NCBI GenBank assembly: GCA_944384395.1
Contig: CALWTD010000013.1
Location: 37,326-101,325 of the forward strand
Reading direction: 5' to 3'
Length of the DNA: 64,000 bases
From: an uncultured Clostridia bacterium
GTDB lineage: Bacteria > Bacillota > Clostridia > Christensenellales > UBA1242
Positions 48,111 through 57,018 of the stretch are shown one piece after another (position 1 is the stretch's first letter; each line of letters opens with the position of its first letter). The position numbers were made by a program, and so were the translations under genes. The notes below the pieces were generated by a model, which saw nothing but the letters and a program-made list of their open reading frames with translations, ran no database searches and had not been told where the DNA came from.

Positions 48111-49793
48111 ATGTTAAAAACATTAACAATAAAAAATTTCGCAATTATAGAAAATATAAGTCTAAGTTTTCACTTAGGCTTTAATGTTTTGATTGGAGAA
48201 ACAGGAGCAGGTAAAAGCATTATTTTAGATGCATTAAATTTTGTACTTGGTGATAAACCTTCAAAAGATAATATTAGACATGGTTCAACCGAACTGAGTG
48301 TTAAAGCAGTTTTTGAAAATGTGTCAAACAATATAAAAGAAAAATTAAATGAATTTCAAATTGAGTGTGATGATATTTTAATTATTTCACGAAGTTTTAG
48401 TATTGAAGGAAAGTCAACATCTCTAATAAACGGAGAACCTGTAACTGTTTCAATGCTAAAACAAATTGGAAACATGATTTTAGATTTTTATGGACAAAAT
48501 GAAAGTGTTAGTATTTTAAATGTAAAAAATCATATAAAGATGTTAGATGCATATAAACCAACTTTACTTATTTCTTCAAAAGAAAAAATTTCTCAATATA
48601 TTTCTGCTTATAAAGAATTGGAAAGTCAAATAAAAAATATCGGTGGCAATGGAGAAGACAGGGAAAGAACATTAGAATTGCTTTCATATCAAATTAAAGA
48701 AATAGAAAATGCACACATAGAAAAGGATGAAGATGAAAGGTTGGCAGAAAAAATACAAACTCTATCCAATTTTGAAAAAATTTCAACATCACTAAATCAA
48801 TGTTACAATGCTTTAAATAATAATGAACTTCAATCTGCGCTTACGAATTTAGATATTGCACAACAATATGATAATAAACTTATTCAGTACAATGAAAGGT
48901 TAAATAGTTGTCTTATAGATATAGAAGATATAAGTTCGTCAATAAAAGAGTATTTGTCAAATTTATCATTTTCAGAAACAGAGTTAGATAATATAACAGA
49001 AAGGCAAGAACAAATAAAAACATTAAAAAAGAAATATGGACCAACACTAAATGATGTTGAAAGATATCTAACAAAAGTAAAAGAAGACTACGATAATATT
49101 TTAAACAGTGAACAAATTTTAAAAAATCTTATTCTTAAACAAAACGATGTAAGACATAAGTTATATAACGAGTGTTTAGAATTACATAATTTAAGATTGA
49201 AATTAAGTAAAGAAATAGAGAAAAGTGTTAAAGAAGAACTTTCCTCGCTTGGCATGAAAAATACAAAATTTGAAATAAGTTTTAAAGAGTTAAAGTCTGA
49301 AGAAGAATGTAACTTTACAAATAATGGAATCGATGAAATAGAATTTTTATTTTCGGCAAATGTTGGAGAACAACAAAAAAGTTTGTCAAAGACTATATCT
49401 GGTGGGGAAATGAGTAGATTTATGCTAGCAATAAAAAATGTTTTTGCACAAGAAAATGATGTTTCAATTTTAGTATTTGACGAAATTGATAGTGGGGTAA
49501 GTGGAGAGATTGGTTACAAAGTTGGGCAAAAATTGACGATGCTTTCCAAAAAATATCAAATAATTTGCATCACACATCTTGCACAAGTAACTGCACTTGC
49601 AGACAGGCATATTTTTATTAGCAAAATTGTTGAAAATAACCAAACAAAAAGTATTGCAAGATATTTTGATGAAAGCCAGTTACTTGAATATTTATCAACA
49701 TTATTTGGTAGCAAATCAAGCGAAATAGGGCTTATGCACTCAAAAGAACTTTTAAATATGGCAAACGAGTACAAACAATCTTTGAATAAATAA
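48111..49793 (+). CDS. recN: DNA repair protein RecN
   Basis: An SMC-like ATPase that binds double-strand ends. Walker A GETGAGKSIILDAL is near residue 30, coiled-coil arms fill about 150-360, the ABC signature SGGEMSRFMLAIK lies near residue 428, Walker B ILVFDEIDSGVSG follows, and CITHLAQV holds the H-loop. Length 560 is normal. The 3' end runs into a terminator shared with the spoIVB start. Confidence 0.96.
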   Translation: MLKTLTIKNFAIIENISLSFHLGFNVLIGETGAGKSIILDALNFVLGDKPSKDNIRHGSTELSVKAVFENVSNNIKEKLNEFQIECDDILIISRSFSIEGKSTSLINGEPVTVSMLKQIGNMILDFYGQNESVSILNVKNHIKMLDAYKPTLLISSKEKISQYISAYKELESQIKNIGGNGEDRERTLELLSYQIKEIENAHIEKDEDERLAEKIQTLSNFEKISTSLNQCYNALNNNELQSALTNLDIAQQYDNKLIQYNERLNSCLIDIEDISSSIKEYLSNLSFSETELDNITERQEQIKTLKKKYGPTLNDVERYLTKVKEDYDNILNSEQILKNLILKQNDVRHKLYNECLELHNLRLKLSKEIEKSVKEELSSLGMKNTKFEISFKELKSEEECNFTNNGIDEIEFLFSANVGEQQKSLSKTISGGEMSRFMLAIKNVFAQENDVSILVFDEIDSGVSGEIGYKVGQKLTMLSKKYQIICITHLAQVTALADRHIFISKIVENNQTKSIARYFDESQLLEYLSTLFGSKSSEIGLMHSKELLNMANEYKQSLNK

Positions 49794-49807
49794 CAAAAAA
49801 AAATATA

Positions 49808-49840
49808 AACTACCTTATAGACATATAAGGTGGTTTTTTT
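49808..49840 (+). terminator. recN terminator whose 3' arm carries the spoIVB Shine-Dalgarno
   Basis: AACTACCTTATA (49808-49819) pairs with TATAAGGTGGTT (49824-49835; one T-G pair), loop GACA, then Ts up to 49840. The spoIVB ATG is the next base. AAGGTGG in the 3' arm lies 7 nt before that ATG and is the only possible ribosome-binding site. Confidence 0.8.
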
Positions 49841-51055
49841 ATGTTTAAAAAAGTTATATTTAAAATTTTAGGTATAGTGCTTGCATGTTGTTTTGTTATA
49901 ACATTGCAAAATGTTGATTTTAAAACAATTTACTCGTTAAATGAAAACACTCCAATAACTCTTTCAAATTTGGAGCAATTAAATGAAAACAATTTACTTG
50001 GCAATTTTGTTGAAACAAAACTTACAGAAGATATATGGACAACAAGTGGAGTTAAAGAAAAGAAAACTTCTCTTGTTATAAAATTATTCGGTTTTATTCC
50101 AATCAAAAAAACAACTGTTGTTGTTTGTGATGATAAATCAGTTTATTTAGGTGGTGTACCACTTGGTTTTAGTGTTACAACAAAAGGAGTAATTGTTGTT
50201 GGAACAAACAGCGTGGTTTCAAATTCCAAACAAAAAAATAATACGAAACTAACAAGTGGTGATATTGTTACAAAAATAAATGGTGTTGATATTTTTAATG
50301 TTGAAGATATAAAAAAACAATTAAGCCAAAGTAATGGTCAAGATGTAAATGTTACATTTATTAGAGATGATAAAGAACAAAAAACAACACTTACTCCAAT
50401 TTTAGATTCACAAACAAATGAGTATAAACTTGGTATTTGGATAAGAAATGACGCACAAGGAATAGGAACATTAACTTTTGTGACAGAAGAAAACGAATTT
50501 GGTGCATTAGGACACGCAATAACAGATTTTGAAACAGGAGTTGAAATACCAGTAAATGATGGAAACATATATCCTTGTACTATGCTTGGAATAACAAAAG
50601 GCACAAAAGGCAAGGCAGGGGAACTAAGATGTTTATTTGTTCAAGGCTCTATGTCAAATGGAGATATAGACAAAAACACAAGTTGTGGAGTTTTTGGAGA
50701 AATAACTAATGATGAAAATATTGTTGACAAAAATTTGTCATGTCCAATTGCTTCAAGACTATTAGTTAGAGTAGGTAAAGCAAAGATTATTAGTTCAGTC
50801 AGCGGAATAAGGGAAGAATATGATATTGAAATCATAAAAACATATAATCAACATTCATCGTCAGATAAAAGTTTTATTTTTAGGGTAAAAGACAAAAGAT
50901 TGTTAGAACTAACAGGCGGAATTGTTCAAGGAATGAGTGGTTCACCAATTGTTCAAGACGGAAAACTTATTGGGGCAGTAACTCATGTGTTTTTATATGA
51001 CCCCACAAAAGGATATGGAGTGTATAGCGATTGGATGTTAAATGAAATTTCTTGA
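49841..51055 (+). CDS. spoIVB: SpoIVB serine peptidase (S55)
   Basis: Secreted from the forespore to start processing of pro-sigma-K in the mother cell. A 404-residue protein with an N-terminal membrane anchor, a PDZ domain around 120-190 (GDIVTKINGVDIFNVEDIK), and the S55 domain. Candidate catalytic residues are His in FGALGHAITD near residue 225 and Ser366 in GMSGSPIV; GVFGEI and DWMLNE are also typical. The start directly follows a terminator. spo0A, which usually follows, is absent; the next gene is spoIIM. Confidence 0.95.
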   Translation: MFKKVIFKILGIVLACCFVITLQNVDFKTIYSLNENTPITLSNLEQLNENNLLGNFVETKLTEDIWTTSGVKEKKTSLVIKLFGFIPIKKTTVVVCDDKSVYLGGVPLGFSVTTKGVIVVGTNSVVSNSKQKNNTKLTSGDIVTKINGVDIFNVEDIKKQLSQSNGQDVNVTFIRDDKEQKTTLTPILDSQTNEYKLGIWIRNDAQGIGTLTFVTEENEFGALGHAITDFETGVEIPVNDGNIYPCTMLGITKGTKGKAGELRCLFVQGSMSNGDIDKNTSCGVFGEITNDENIVDKNLSCPIASRLLVRVGKAKIISSVSGIREEYDIEIIKTYNQHSSSDKSFIFRVKDKRLLELTGGIVQGMSGSPIVQDGKLIGAVTHVFLYDPTKGYGVYSDWMLNEIS

Positions 51056-51090
51056 CGAATATTTGACTTTTTTGTGAATAACTATATTAT

Positions 51091-51714
51091 ATGAAATCAA
51101 AAAGAATTGCAAAAAATTTATATTCTTTACGATATACAGGAGCAGAATTTTTTTCACAAAATAAACTTAAAATTATAATATGTTTATTGTTTTGCTTTGT
51201 TGGTCTTTTAACAGGTATTTTTACGGCGATTAAATTATATAACTTAGGCGATAGTGACGTTTTTGAAGATTTTAATTTAACATATCAATTAGAAGATTTA
51301 GAAAAATTTGCACAAAATTTTTTTGGTAGACTTATTTCTTATGAAATTGTAATGGTTTTATTACTTGTATTTTCGCTTAATCCATTTTTGTATTTGTTTG
51401 GTTGGTGTTTGCTAGCATATAGAGCATTTTTAATATCAATAAACTGCATAATGATAATTTTGGTTTTTAGTTTTAATGGTTTAATAAAATCTTTATTGAT
51501 AATACTCCCTTGTCAACTTTTGATGCTTGCAATTTTATTAGCGTTTTTTGTTTTTATGTGTAGACAAATAAAAATCAATAATTATATTAAATGCAAAAAG
51601 TTTTCTAATGTATTGTATCCATTTTTAATTGCAACGCTTGCACTTACAATAGTCAATCTTGTTGAAACATTTTTATTGTTTATTTTTAGAAGTAATATTA
51701 TATTAGTTATATAA
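51091..51714 (+). CDS. spoIIM: Stage II sporulation protein M
   Basis: A 207-residue polytopic membrane protein with about five helices. SpoIIM belongs to the SpoIIDMP engulfment machine that remodels septal peptidoglycan. Sequence signals are modest (GLLTGIFTAIKLYNLGDSD near residue 40 and the NPFLYLFGWCLLAYRAFLIS helix). The call relies on context: spoIIM, punA and dacF follow one another here in the order known from Bacillus, with xerD and deoB lost. No Shine-Dalgarno sequence precedes the ATG; TTGACT and TATATT boxes lie within 28 nt upstream, too close for a normal leader. Confidence 0.8.
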   Translation: MKSKRIAKNLYSLRYTGAEFFSQNKLKIIICLLFCFVGLLTGIFTAIKLYNLGDSDVFEDFNLTYQLEDLEKFAQNFFGRLISYEIVMVLLLVFSLNPFLYLFGWCLLAYRAFLISINCIMIILVFSFNGLIKSLLIILPCQLLMLAILLAFFVFMCRQIKINNYIKCKKFSNVLYPFLIATLALTIVNLVETFLLFIFRSNIILVI

Positions 51715-51762
51715 AGTTGACAATGTATAATTTTAAATGTAATTATATAGTAAAGGTGAATT

Positions 51763-52551
51763 ATGACAAAAGCAGATAAAATTGTAAAAATATTGAAAAA
51801 TAAATATAATATAGAAAATGTTGACTATGCAATAGTTGTGGGCAGTGGACTTATGAGTGCAATACCAAATATGGAAAATGTAACTATTGTTGATTACAAA
51901 AATTTAAAAATGCCTTTATCAAAAGTAAAGGGGCATAGTGGAAAATTTATTTTTGGAACAATAAATAATAAAAAAGTTGTATTAGTTTCAAGGCTTCACT
52001 TTTATGAAAGTGGAAATATGCAAAATGTTATTTTGCCATTTAAAATATTAAGTTTACTAAAAGCAAAAACAATAATACTTTTAACCTCATGTGGTGGAAT
52101 AAATAAAACATTTAAAGTTGGCGACATAATGCTAATATGTGACCACATAAATTTTACAGGTCAAAATCCTCTAATTAGTGTTGAACCATTGGAATTTATT
52201 TCTATGACAAATGCGTATAATAAAGAACTTTTTGAAAAAATGAAAAAAATTGCCGAGCAAAACGACATAAATATAAGACAAGGAACTCATGCTCAACTTC
52301 TTGGACCAAGTTATGAAACTATGGCAGAAGTTGAAATGCTTAGAAATATGGGGGCAGACACAGTTTCAATGAGTACAGTTTTTGATTGTATTATTTCAAA
52401 CTATTTTAAATTTAATGTTTGTGGAATTGCTAGTGTTGTTAATGTTTTTGATGATAAAAATGATAACTTAAGTCATGATGAAGTTTTGGCTAATGCAAAA
52501 AAAGCGTGTGATAAAATTAAAATTATACTTTTAAATTTAATTAAAGAATAA
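51763..52551 (+). CDS. punA: Purine nucleoside phosphorylase
   Basis: A 262-residue class of trimeric PNP that splits inosine and guanosine with phosphate. VVGSGLMSAIPNM, SRLHFYESGNMQNVILPF, LLTSCGGINKTFKVGDIMLICDHINF and GPSYETMAEVEMLRNMGADTVSMST align with the family. Some usual residues differ: the common GRxHxYEG reads SRLHFYESG, TNAxGG reads TSCGG, and the PEV after MST is missing, so substrate preference may differ. AAAGGTG serves as ribosome-binding site. It lies between spoIIM and dacF as in Bacillus. Confidence 0.88.
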   Translation: MTKADKIVKILKNKYNIENVDYAIVVGSGLMSAIPNMENVTIVDYKNLKMPLSKVKGHSGKFIFGTINNKKVVLVSRLHFYESGNMQNVILPFKILSLLKAKTIILLTSCGGINKTFKVGDIMLICDHINFTGQNPLISVEPLEFISMTNAYNKELFEKMKKIAEQNDINIRQGTHAQLLGPSYETMAEVEMLRNMGADTVSMSTVFDCIISNYFKFNVCGIASVVNVFDDKNDNLSHDEVLANAKKACDKIKIILLNLIKE

Positions 52552-52566
52552 AAATTATAATTTTGA

Positions 52567-52598
52567 AAAAACTACTTCTATAAAGGAGTGGTTTTTTT
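52567..52598 (+). terminator. punA terminator whose 3' arm carries the dacF Shine-Dalgarno
   Basis: AAAAACTACTTCT (52567-52579) pairs over 13 bp (two wobbles) with AGGAGTGGTTTTT (52584-52596), loop ATAA, then Ts to 52598; the dacF ATG is next. AAGGAG in the 3' arm is the ribosome-binding site, 10 nt from the ATG. Confidence 0.8.
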
Positions 52599-53765
52599 AT
52601 GAAGAAACTTTTTGCAATATTTTGTGTATTATGCTTATTAATAATACCTATATGTAGTGGTACTATGAAAGTGCATGATATTGTTCACGCAGAAAACGAT
52701 GTTTTACAAATTAATGCAAAAGCATCACTTTTAATGGACTATAACACAAATACAATTATTTATGAAAACAATTCAAAAGCAAGATTGCCCGTTGCAAGTA
52801 TGGTAAAAATTATGACATTACTTTTAACATATGAAGCAATAGACAATGGGAGTTTAACGCTTGACACAATGATTACAACAACAGAAAATGCTTCAAAAAT
52901 GGGTGGCTCACAAGTTTTTATTGACCCGTATGTTGAATACAAAACAGAAGATTTAATAAAAAGTGTTGTTATGATGTCGGCAAACGATGCAAGTGTTGCT
53001 CTTGCAGAACAAATTTCAGGAAGTGAGAGTGCGTTTGTGCAAAAAATGAACGAAAGGGCAAAAGAACTTAATATGGAAAACACATTGTACGCAAACTGCA
53101 CAGGACTTCCAGCACCTGAACAATATTCATGTGCAAATGATTGTGCAATACTTTTAAAAGAATTATTAAAGCATGAACATTATCATACACTTAGTTCAAT
53201 TTGGATGGATAAATTAACACACCCATCAGGTAGAGAAACTGAACTTGTAAATACAAATAAACTTGTTAGATATTACAAAGGTTGTGATAGTGGTAAAACA
53301 GGTTCAACATCTGAAGCAGGATATTGTTTAACTGCATCGGCACAAAAAAATGATTTTAGACTTATTGCTGTTGTTGTTGGAGCAAAAACAGGACAAGAAA
53401 GATTTAATGGAGTTACAGAACTATTTAACTATGGCTTTGCAAATTACGAAAACAAAAATGTGCTTGATTGCAATGTTCCTGTTTTAGAGAATTATGAGAT
53501 TTTGCAGTCCAAGTGCAAAACTGCAAATATATATGCAAAAGAAAGTTATTTTGGACTTTGTAAAAAGGGTTCAAATACTGGATATGATATTTCTTATGTA
53601 ATAAACGAAAAATTAAAAGCACCAATAAATAGTGGAGAAAAGGTTGGAACTTTAACCATTACAAAAGACGGAAATGTTGTGAAAGAAATTGATTTAATTG
53701 TAAAAGATAACATTGAAAAAGTGGGATACTTTGATTCAATTAAAATAATTGCAGAAAATTGGTAA
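52599..53765 (+). CDS. dacF: D-alanyl-D-alanine carboxypeptidase DacF
   Basis: A secreted low-molecular-weight penicillin-binding protein trimming peptide stems, in spore formers linked to cortex. A signal peptide (residues 1-30, ending near VHA) is followed by the three active-site motifs: SMVK near residue 67, SAN in MMSANDASVAL near 126, and KTG in DSGKTGSTSEAGYC near 231. The C-terminal beta-rich domain ends with an amphipathic-type segment. Length 388 is normal. In Bacillus the spoIIA operon follows; here it does not. Confidence 0.94.
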   Translation: MKKLFAIFCVLCLLIIPICSGTMKVHDIVHAENDVLQINAKASLLMDYNTNTIIYENNSKARLPVASMVKIMTLLLTYEAIDNGSLTLDTMITTTENASKMGGSQVFIDPYVEYKTEDLIKSVVMMSANDASVALAEQISGSESAFVQKMNERAKELNMENTLYANCTGLPAPEQYSCANDCAILLKELLKHEHYHTLSSIWMDKLTHPSGRETELVNTNKLVRYYKGCDSGKTGSTSEAGYCLTASAQKNDFRLIAVVVGAKTGQERFNGVTELFNYGFANYENKNVLDCNVPVLENYEILQSKCKTANIYAKESYFGLCKKGSNTGYDISYVINEKLKAPINSGEKVGTLTITKDGNVVKEIDLIVKDNIEKVGYFDSIKIIAENW

Positions 53766-53775
53766 ATTATAAAAG

Positions 53776-53807
53776 TAATAAAAGAAAGGGCAACCTTTCT
53801 TTTATTA
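53776..53807 (+). terminator. dacF terminator
   Basis: Perfect 14-bp stem TAATAAAAGAAAGG/CCTTTCTTTTATTA with a GCAA loop. Confidence 0.82.
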
Positions 53808-53811
53808 TCTC

Positions 53812-53840
53812 TTGCAAAAATTTGTACTATTATGTATAAT
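53812..53840 (+). promoter_or_regulatory. M50 gene promoter predicting a leaderless mRNA
   Basis: TTGCAA, 17-nt spacer, perfect TATAAT. The predicted start near 53847 is 2 nt before the ATG at 53849. No ribosome-binding site precedes it. Confidence 0.65.
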
Positions 53841-53848
53841 ACATAGGT

Positions 53849-54514
53849 ATGATTTATGATTTAATAGGGTCTAATTTACCCTTTGTACAAATTTTAGCGT
53901 TGATTATTGCTTATGTCCTTGCGCTCATGTTGGCTTTTTGCTCACATGAATTTTCTCATGCATATGTAGCTTACAAAATGGGTGACCCAACAGCCAAAGC
54001 ACTTGGAAGATTAACTCTTAATCCATTTAAACATATTGACCCTATTGGTTTTTTATGTTTGTTTTTATTTGGTTTTGGTTGGGCAAAACCTGTTGAAATC
54101 AATCCACTGCATTTTAAAAATTATAGAAAAGGACTTGTTTTGGTCTCATTAGCAGGTGTTACTGCAAATTTAATTTTGGCTTTTGTTTTTAGTGGTATAT
54201 ACTTTTTTGTTGGTCAATTTCTTTTGGCATCAACAAATTTGTTTTTAATCTTTTTATACTACTTTTTGTTTTATATGATTATTTTAAACTTGTCACTATT
54301 TGTGTTTAATCTTCTTCCTATTTTTCCACTTGATGGTTTTAATTTTATAAAAGCAATAACACCGGCAGGCAATGGGTTTGTTACATTTTTGCAAAGATAT
54401 GGAACAATAATTTTGTTAATATTTTTGATTACTCCAATATTTGATATTGTTTTTTCATATGTAACAAGTGGAGTTATTAGTGGATTCTTTTGGTTTTGGG
54501 GGTTGTTTGTATAA
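53849..54514 (+). CDS. M50-family membrane metalloprotease (site-2 protease-like)
   Basis: A 221-residue polytopic protein of the YwhC/rhomboid-unrelated short S2P group. The zinc motif HEFSH in CSHEFSHAYVAYKMGD is near residue 34, with DPTAKALGRLTLNP following, and the second zinc ligand is in NLLPIFPLDGFN near 167. It has no PDZ domain. Substrates are unknown. It opens the operon containing scpA-scpB as in other Clostridia. Its stop overlaps the scpA start. Confidence 0.92.
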   Translation: MIYDLIGSNLPFVQILALIIAYVLALMLAFCSHEFSHAYVAYKMGDPTAKALGRLTLNPFKHIDPIGFLCLFLFGFGWAKPVEINPLHFKNYRKGLVLVSLAGVTANLILAFVFSGIYFFVGQFLLASTNLFLIFLYYFLFYMIILNLSLFVFNLLPIFPLDGFNFIKAITPAGNGFVTFLQRYGTIILLIFLITPIFDIVFSYVTSGVISGFFWFWGLFV

Positions 54515-55311
54515 TGGAAAATATTTTAGAGCAAGATGAAATTAAAGATACAAACATATATAGGGTAAAACTTGAAAATTTTGAAGGTCCACTTGATTTA
54601 TTATTGCAAATTATTAAAGATAATAAAATGGATATCGAAACGGTTAAACTCGCAGATTTAACTGAGCAATACCTAGAATATATATCAGGTATAGATAAGT
54701 TAGACATGGAAAATGCAAGTGAATTTATTGAAATCGCCGCACAACTTATTGAAATAAAATCAAGAACATTACTCCCACCAGATGGCGAAGAAGAACAACA
54801 AGATGACGACCCTGAAGTAAATTTGCTTGCAAGATTGAAAGAACTAAAATTATTTAGGGAAGCAAGCGAAAAACTAGCCAATATTGAAGATTTGGACAAG
54901 TTGTATAGAAAACCAGATAAGATGGCAAATAGTGTTAAAATTGTTTTAAAAGTTATGGTGCTTGATAGTATGCTTGACGCTTTTGCAATTATGATGGCTA
55001 CAGCACCAAAAAAAATTATAGAACAAGAACCAAAACAAATTGTAAAAGACCGTTTTACAGTTGCTGAAAAAATTATTTCAATAAAAAACGAAGTTAAAAA
55101 CAAAAAAATGGTTAAATTTAGTGATTTATTTGAAAATGATTTGACAAAAAGTGAACTAATAAATACATTCTTGGCACTTTTAGAATTGTTAAAAATGCAA
55201 ATTTTAAAAGCACAACAAAGCGCGATATTTGGCGAAATTGATATATATTCAAACGAAGAGGGAATTGATAAGGAGATAGAAATAAATGAACAACTTGAAG
55301 GAGATTATTAA
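54514..55311 (+). CDS. scpA: Segregation and condensation protein A
   Basis: The kleisin of the SMC-ScpAB condensin. The N-terminal domain has YRVKLENFEGPLDLLLQIIK near residue 15 and ENASEFIEIAAQLIEIKSRTLLP near 65, both diagnostic. The C-terminal winged helix ends the protein. The ATG at 54514 overlaps the previous stop and gives 265 residues; the longer TTG frame at 54490 is rejected. It overlaps scpB by 26 nt. Confidence 0.95.
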   Translation: MENILEQDEIKDTNIYRVKLENFEGPLDLLLQIIKDNKMDIETVKLADLTEQYLEYISGIDKLDMENASEFIEIAAQLIEIKSRTLLPPDGEEEQQDDDPEVNLLARLKELKLFREASEKLANIEDLDKLYRKPDKMANSVKIVLKVMVLDSMLDAFAIMMATAPKKIIEQEPKQIVKDRFTVAEKIISIKNEVKNKKMVKFSDLFENDLTKSELINTFLALLELLKMQILKAQQSAIFGEIDIYSNEEGIDKEIEINEQLEGDY

Positions 55312-56032
55312 AGCAGTTTTGTTTATTGCAGGTGATGGAGTTGAAGTTGATACAATAATGGAAAAACTTGAAATAGACAAAAAAACATTTAACAAAGCGT
55401 TTGATGAATTAAAAAAAGATTTTGATGAAAACAGTGGAATACAAATCATTGAGTATAAAAATAAAATTCAATTATGTTCAAATCCTTTATATGCCGAGCA
55501 AATTTCAACTGTTTTAAATCCTATTCGTGAAAAAGCATTAACAAAAGCAGCACTTGAAACTGTTGCTATTATTGCCTATAAGCAACCAATAACAAAACTA
55601 GAAATAGAAGAGATAAGAAAAATAAATTCTGCCGATTATGCAATTCAAGTACTTTTGGATAACAAGCTTATTGAAATTGTTGGAAGAAAAGATGCAGTTG
55701 GAAAACCTTATCTTTTTGGCACAACTGATGAGTTTTTAAAAAGATTTAATTTAAAGGATATTTCTGAACTTCCTGACTATGAAAGTCTCCTTGAAAGAAT
55801 TGAAGTTATAAGAAATGAAACTTATGATAATCAACTTTCTAGTGATGGTTTATATAGAGATTTTGAAGTACCACAAGAAGAAGAAATACCAGAATTTTTG
55901 AAAAATGAAAAAGACATAAAACAAATTAAAGCCGAAGACCAAGAAATGCTCGACCATATAGATGAAATTTTAAAACAAAACAACATTCAAAAAATGGATT
56001 TCAGTCAAAGACAAGATGAAACGGCAAGTTGA
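55286..56032 (+). CDS. scpB: Segregation and condensation protein B
   Basis: The winged-helix dimer that binds ScpA. NLKEIIKAVLFIAGDGVEVD opens it and KAALETVAIIAYKQPITKLEIEEIR is the family core near residue 90; RKDAVGKPYLFGTT follows. About 55 acidic residues follow the conserved part, longer than usual. AAGGAG precedes the ATG inside scpA. Confidence 0.95.
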   Translation: MNNLKEIIKAVLFIAGDGVEVDTIMEKLEIDKKTFNKAFDELKKDFDENSGIQIIEYKNKIQLCSNPLYAEQISTVLNPIREKALTKAALETVAIIAYKQPITKLEIEEIRKINSADYAIQVLLDNKLIEIVGRKDAVGKPYLFGTTDEFLKRFNLKDISELPDYESLLERIEVIRNETYDNQLSSDGLYRDFEVPQEEEIPEFLKNEKDIKQIKAEDQEMLDHIDEILKQNNIQKMDFSQRQDETAS

Positions 56033-56075
56033 AGCGAATTTGCATAAATTTTTAAATTAAACAAACAATAGTGAC

Positions 56076-56654
56076 ATGGAAAGTTTATATTTTCTATTGC
56101 CACTATTTTTTATTGTTGTAATTATTTTACCATTAAATTTTAGAATTAAATTATGCTTAAATGTTCAAAAAGAAATCATTTATGTTTCAATTTTTTTTTG
56201 GAAATTTAAAATAGTACTTTTTAAAATATTTTTCAAAGATAAAAACATAATTATAACAACAAAAAAGAAAAAAAAAGAAATTGAATTTTCCTTATCTGCA
56301 AAGCAAATTTATTTTGTTGAACAACTTACAAACAATTTAAAAAGCAAAACTCAAATTAGAAAAATTTGTGTTTATGGCAGAGTTGGTTATTATGATGCCT
56401 ATAAAACTGCTATGACTTGTGCAACAGTTAACTCGTTTATTGAACTACTGTTTTGCTATCTAAAAAACAAAAAACCAACTTGCTCAATGGAAAACAATAT
56501 ATGTCCATGTTTTAATAAAGAAATTTTGCTTTTTAGTTTATATACAAGTTTAACAATCACGCTTTTCGATTTATTATATAGTGTTGTTATTTCACTATTT
56601 AGTTTAAGGAGTAAAAAATATGAAAGAGATGCCAGAAAATCAAAAATATCTTGA
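56076..56654 (+). CDS. DUF2953 membrane-linked protein
   Basis: A 192-residue protein with an N-terminal membrane helix, a basic Lys-rich middle and a hydrophobic C-terminal half. The pattern CVYGRVGYYDAYKTAMTCATVNSF (shortened here) fits the DUF2953 core GxGDAxxTAxxxG in a diverged form. DUF2953 genes lie directly upstream of ytfJ/gerW in Firmicutes, as here. Its function is unknown; a role in sporulation is likely by context. No clear ribosome-binding site precedes the ATG. It overlaps gerW by 35 nt. Confidence 0.7.
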   Translation: MESLYFLLPLFFIVVIILPLNFRIKLCLNVQKEIIYVSIFFWKFKIVLFKIFFKDKNIIITTKKKKKEIEFSLSAKQIYFVEQLTNNLKSKTQIRKICVYGRVGYYDAYKTAMTCATVNSFIELLFCYLKNKKPTCSMENNICPCFNKEILLFSLYTSLTITLFDLLYSVVISLFSLRSKKYERDARKSKIS

Positions 56655-57018
56655 AGACCTTGTAAATTCATCAATATCACAAATTAGGCAATTAGCAGAA
56701 GCAAATACTATTGTTGGCAATCCAATATTAATTCCAAGTGGAAGTATTATTATTCCAATAAGCAAAGTTTCTGTTGGTTATGTTGTTGGAGCAGGAGAAT
56801 ATAATTCTGTTTCTAAAAAACTACCTTATCCACTTGCAGGTGGAAGTGGTGGTGGAGTTAGTGTAACACCAATAGGTTTTATAGTAGAAACTGAAACCGA
56901 AATCAAATTTATTGATGTTGAAAATAAATCGGCTTATCAAACTCTTTTAAATTTGGCGAATACACTAATTTCCAAAATGAATTTAAAAAATAAGGAAGAA
57001 AACAATGAAAAAGAATAA
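56620..57018 (+). CDS. gerW: GerW family sporulation protein (YtfJ)
   Basis: A 132-residue protein with the strong family pattern NTIVGNPILIPSGSIIIPISKVSVGYV followed by a Gly-rich stretch (LAGGSGGGVSVTPIGFIV). In Bacillus it is made in the forespore and needed for germination with L-alanine. AAGGAG lies 8 nt before the ATG. The C-terminus runs 14 nt into dacB. Confidence 0.95.
   Translation: MKEMPENQKYLEDLVNSSISQIRQLAEANTIVGNPILIPSGSIIIPISKVSVGYVVGAGEYNSVSKKLPYPLAGGSGGGVSVTPIGFIVETETEIKFIDVENKSAYQTLLNLANTLISKMNLKNKEENNEKE

Noticed and set aside
51063-51090. Vegetative promoter giving a leaderless spoIIM mRNA
   Set aside because: TTGACT and the possible -10 boxes have poor spacing (14 or 16 nt) and would place the start inside the gene.
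54477-55103. 208-residue minus-strand frame inside scpA
   Set aside because: Ser-rich antisense shadow opposite a conserved kleisin gene.
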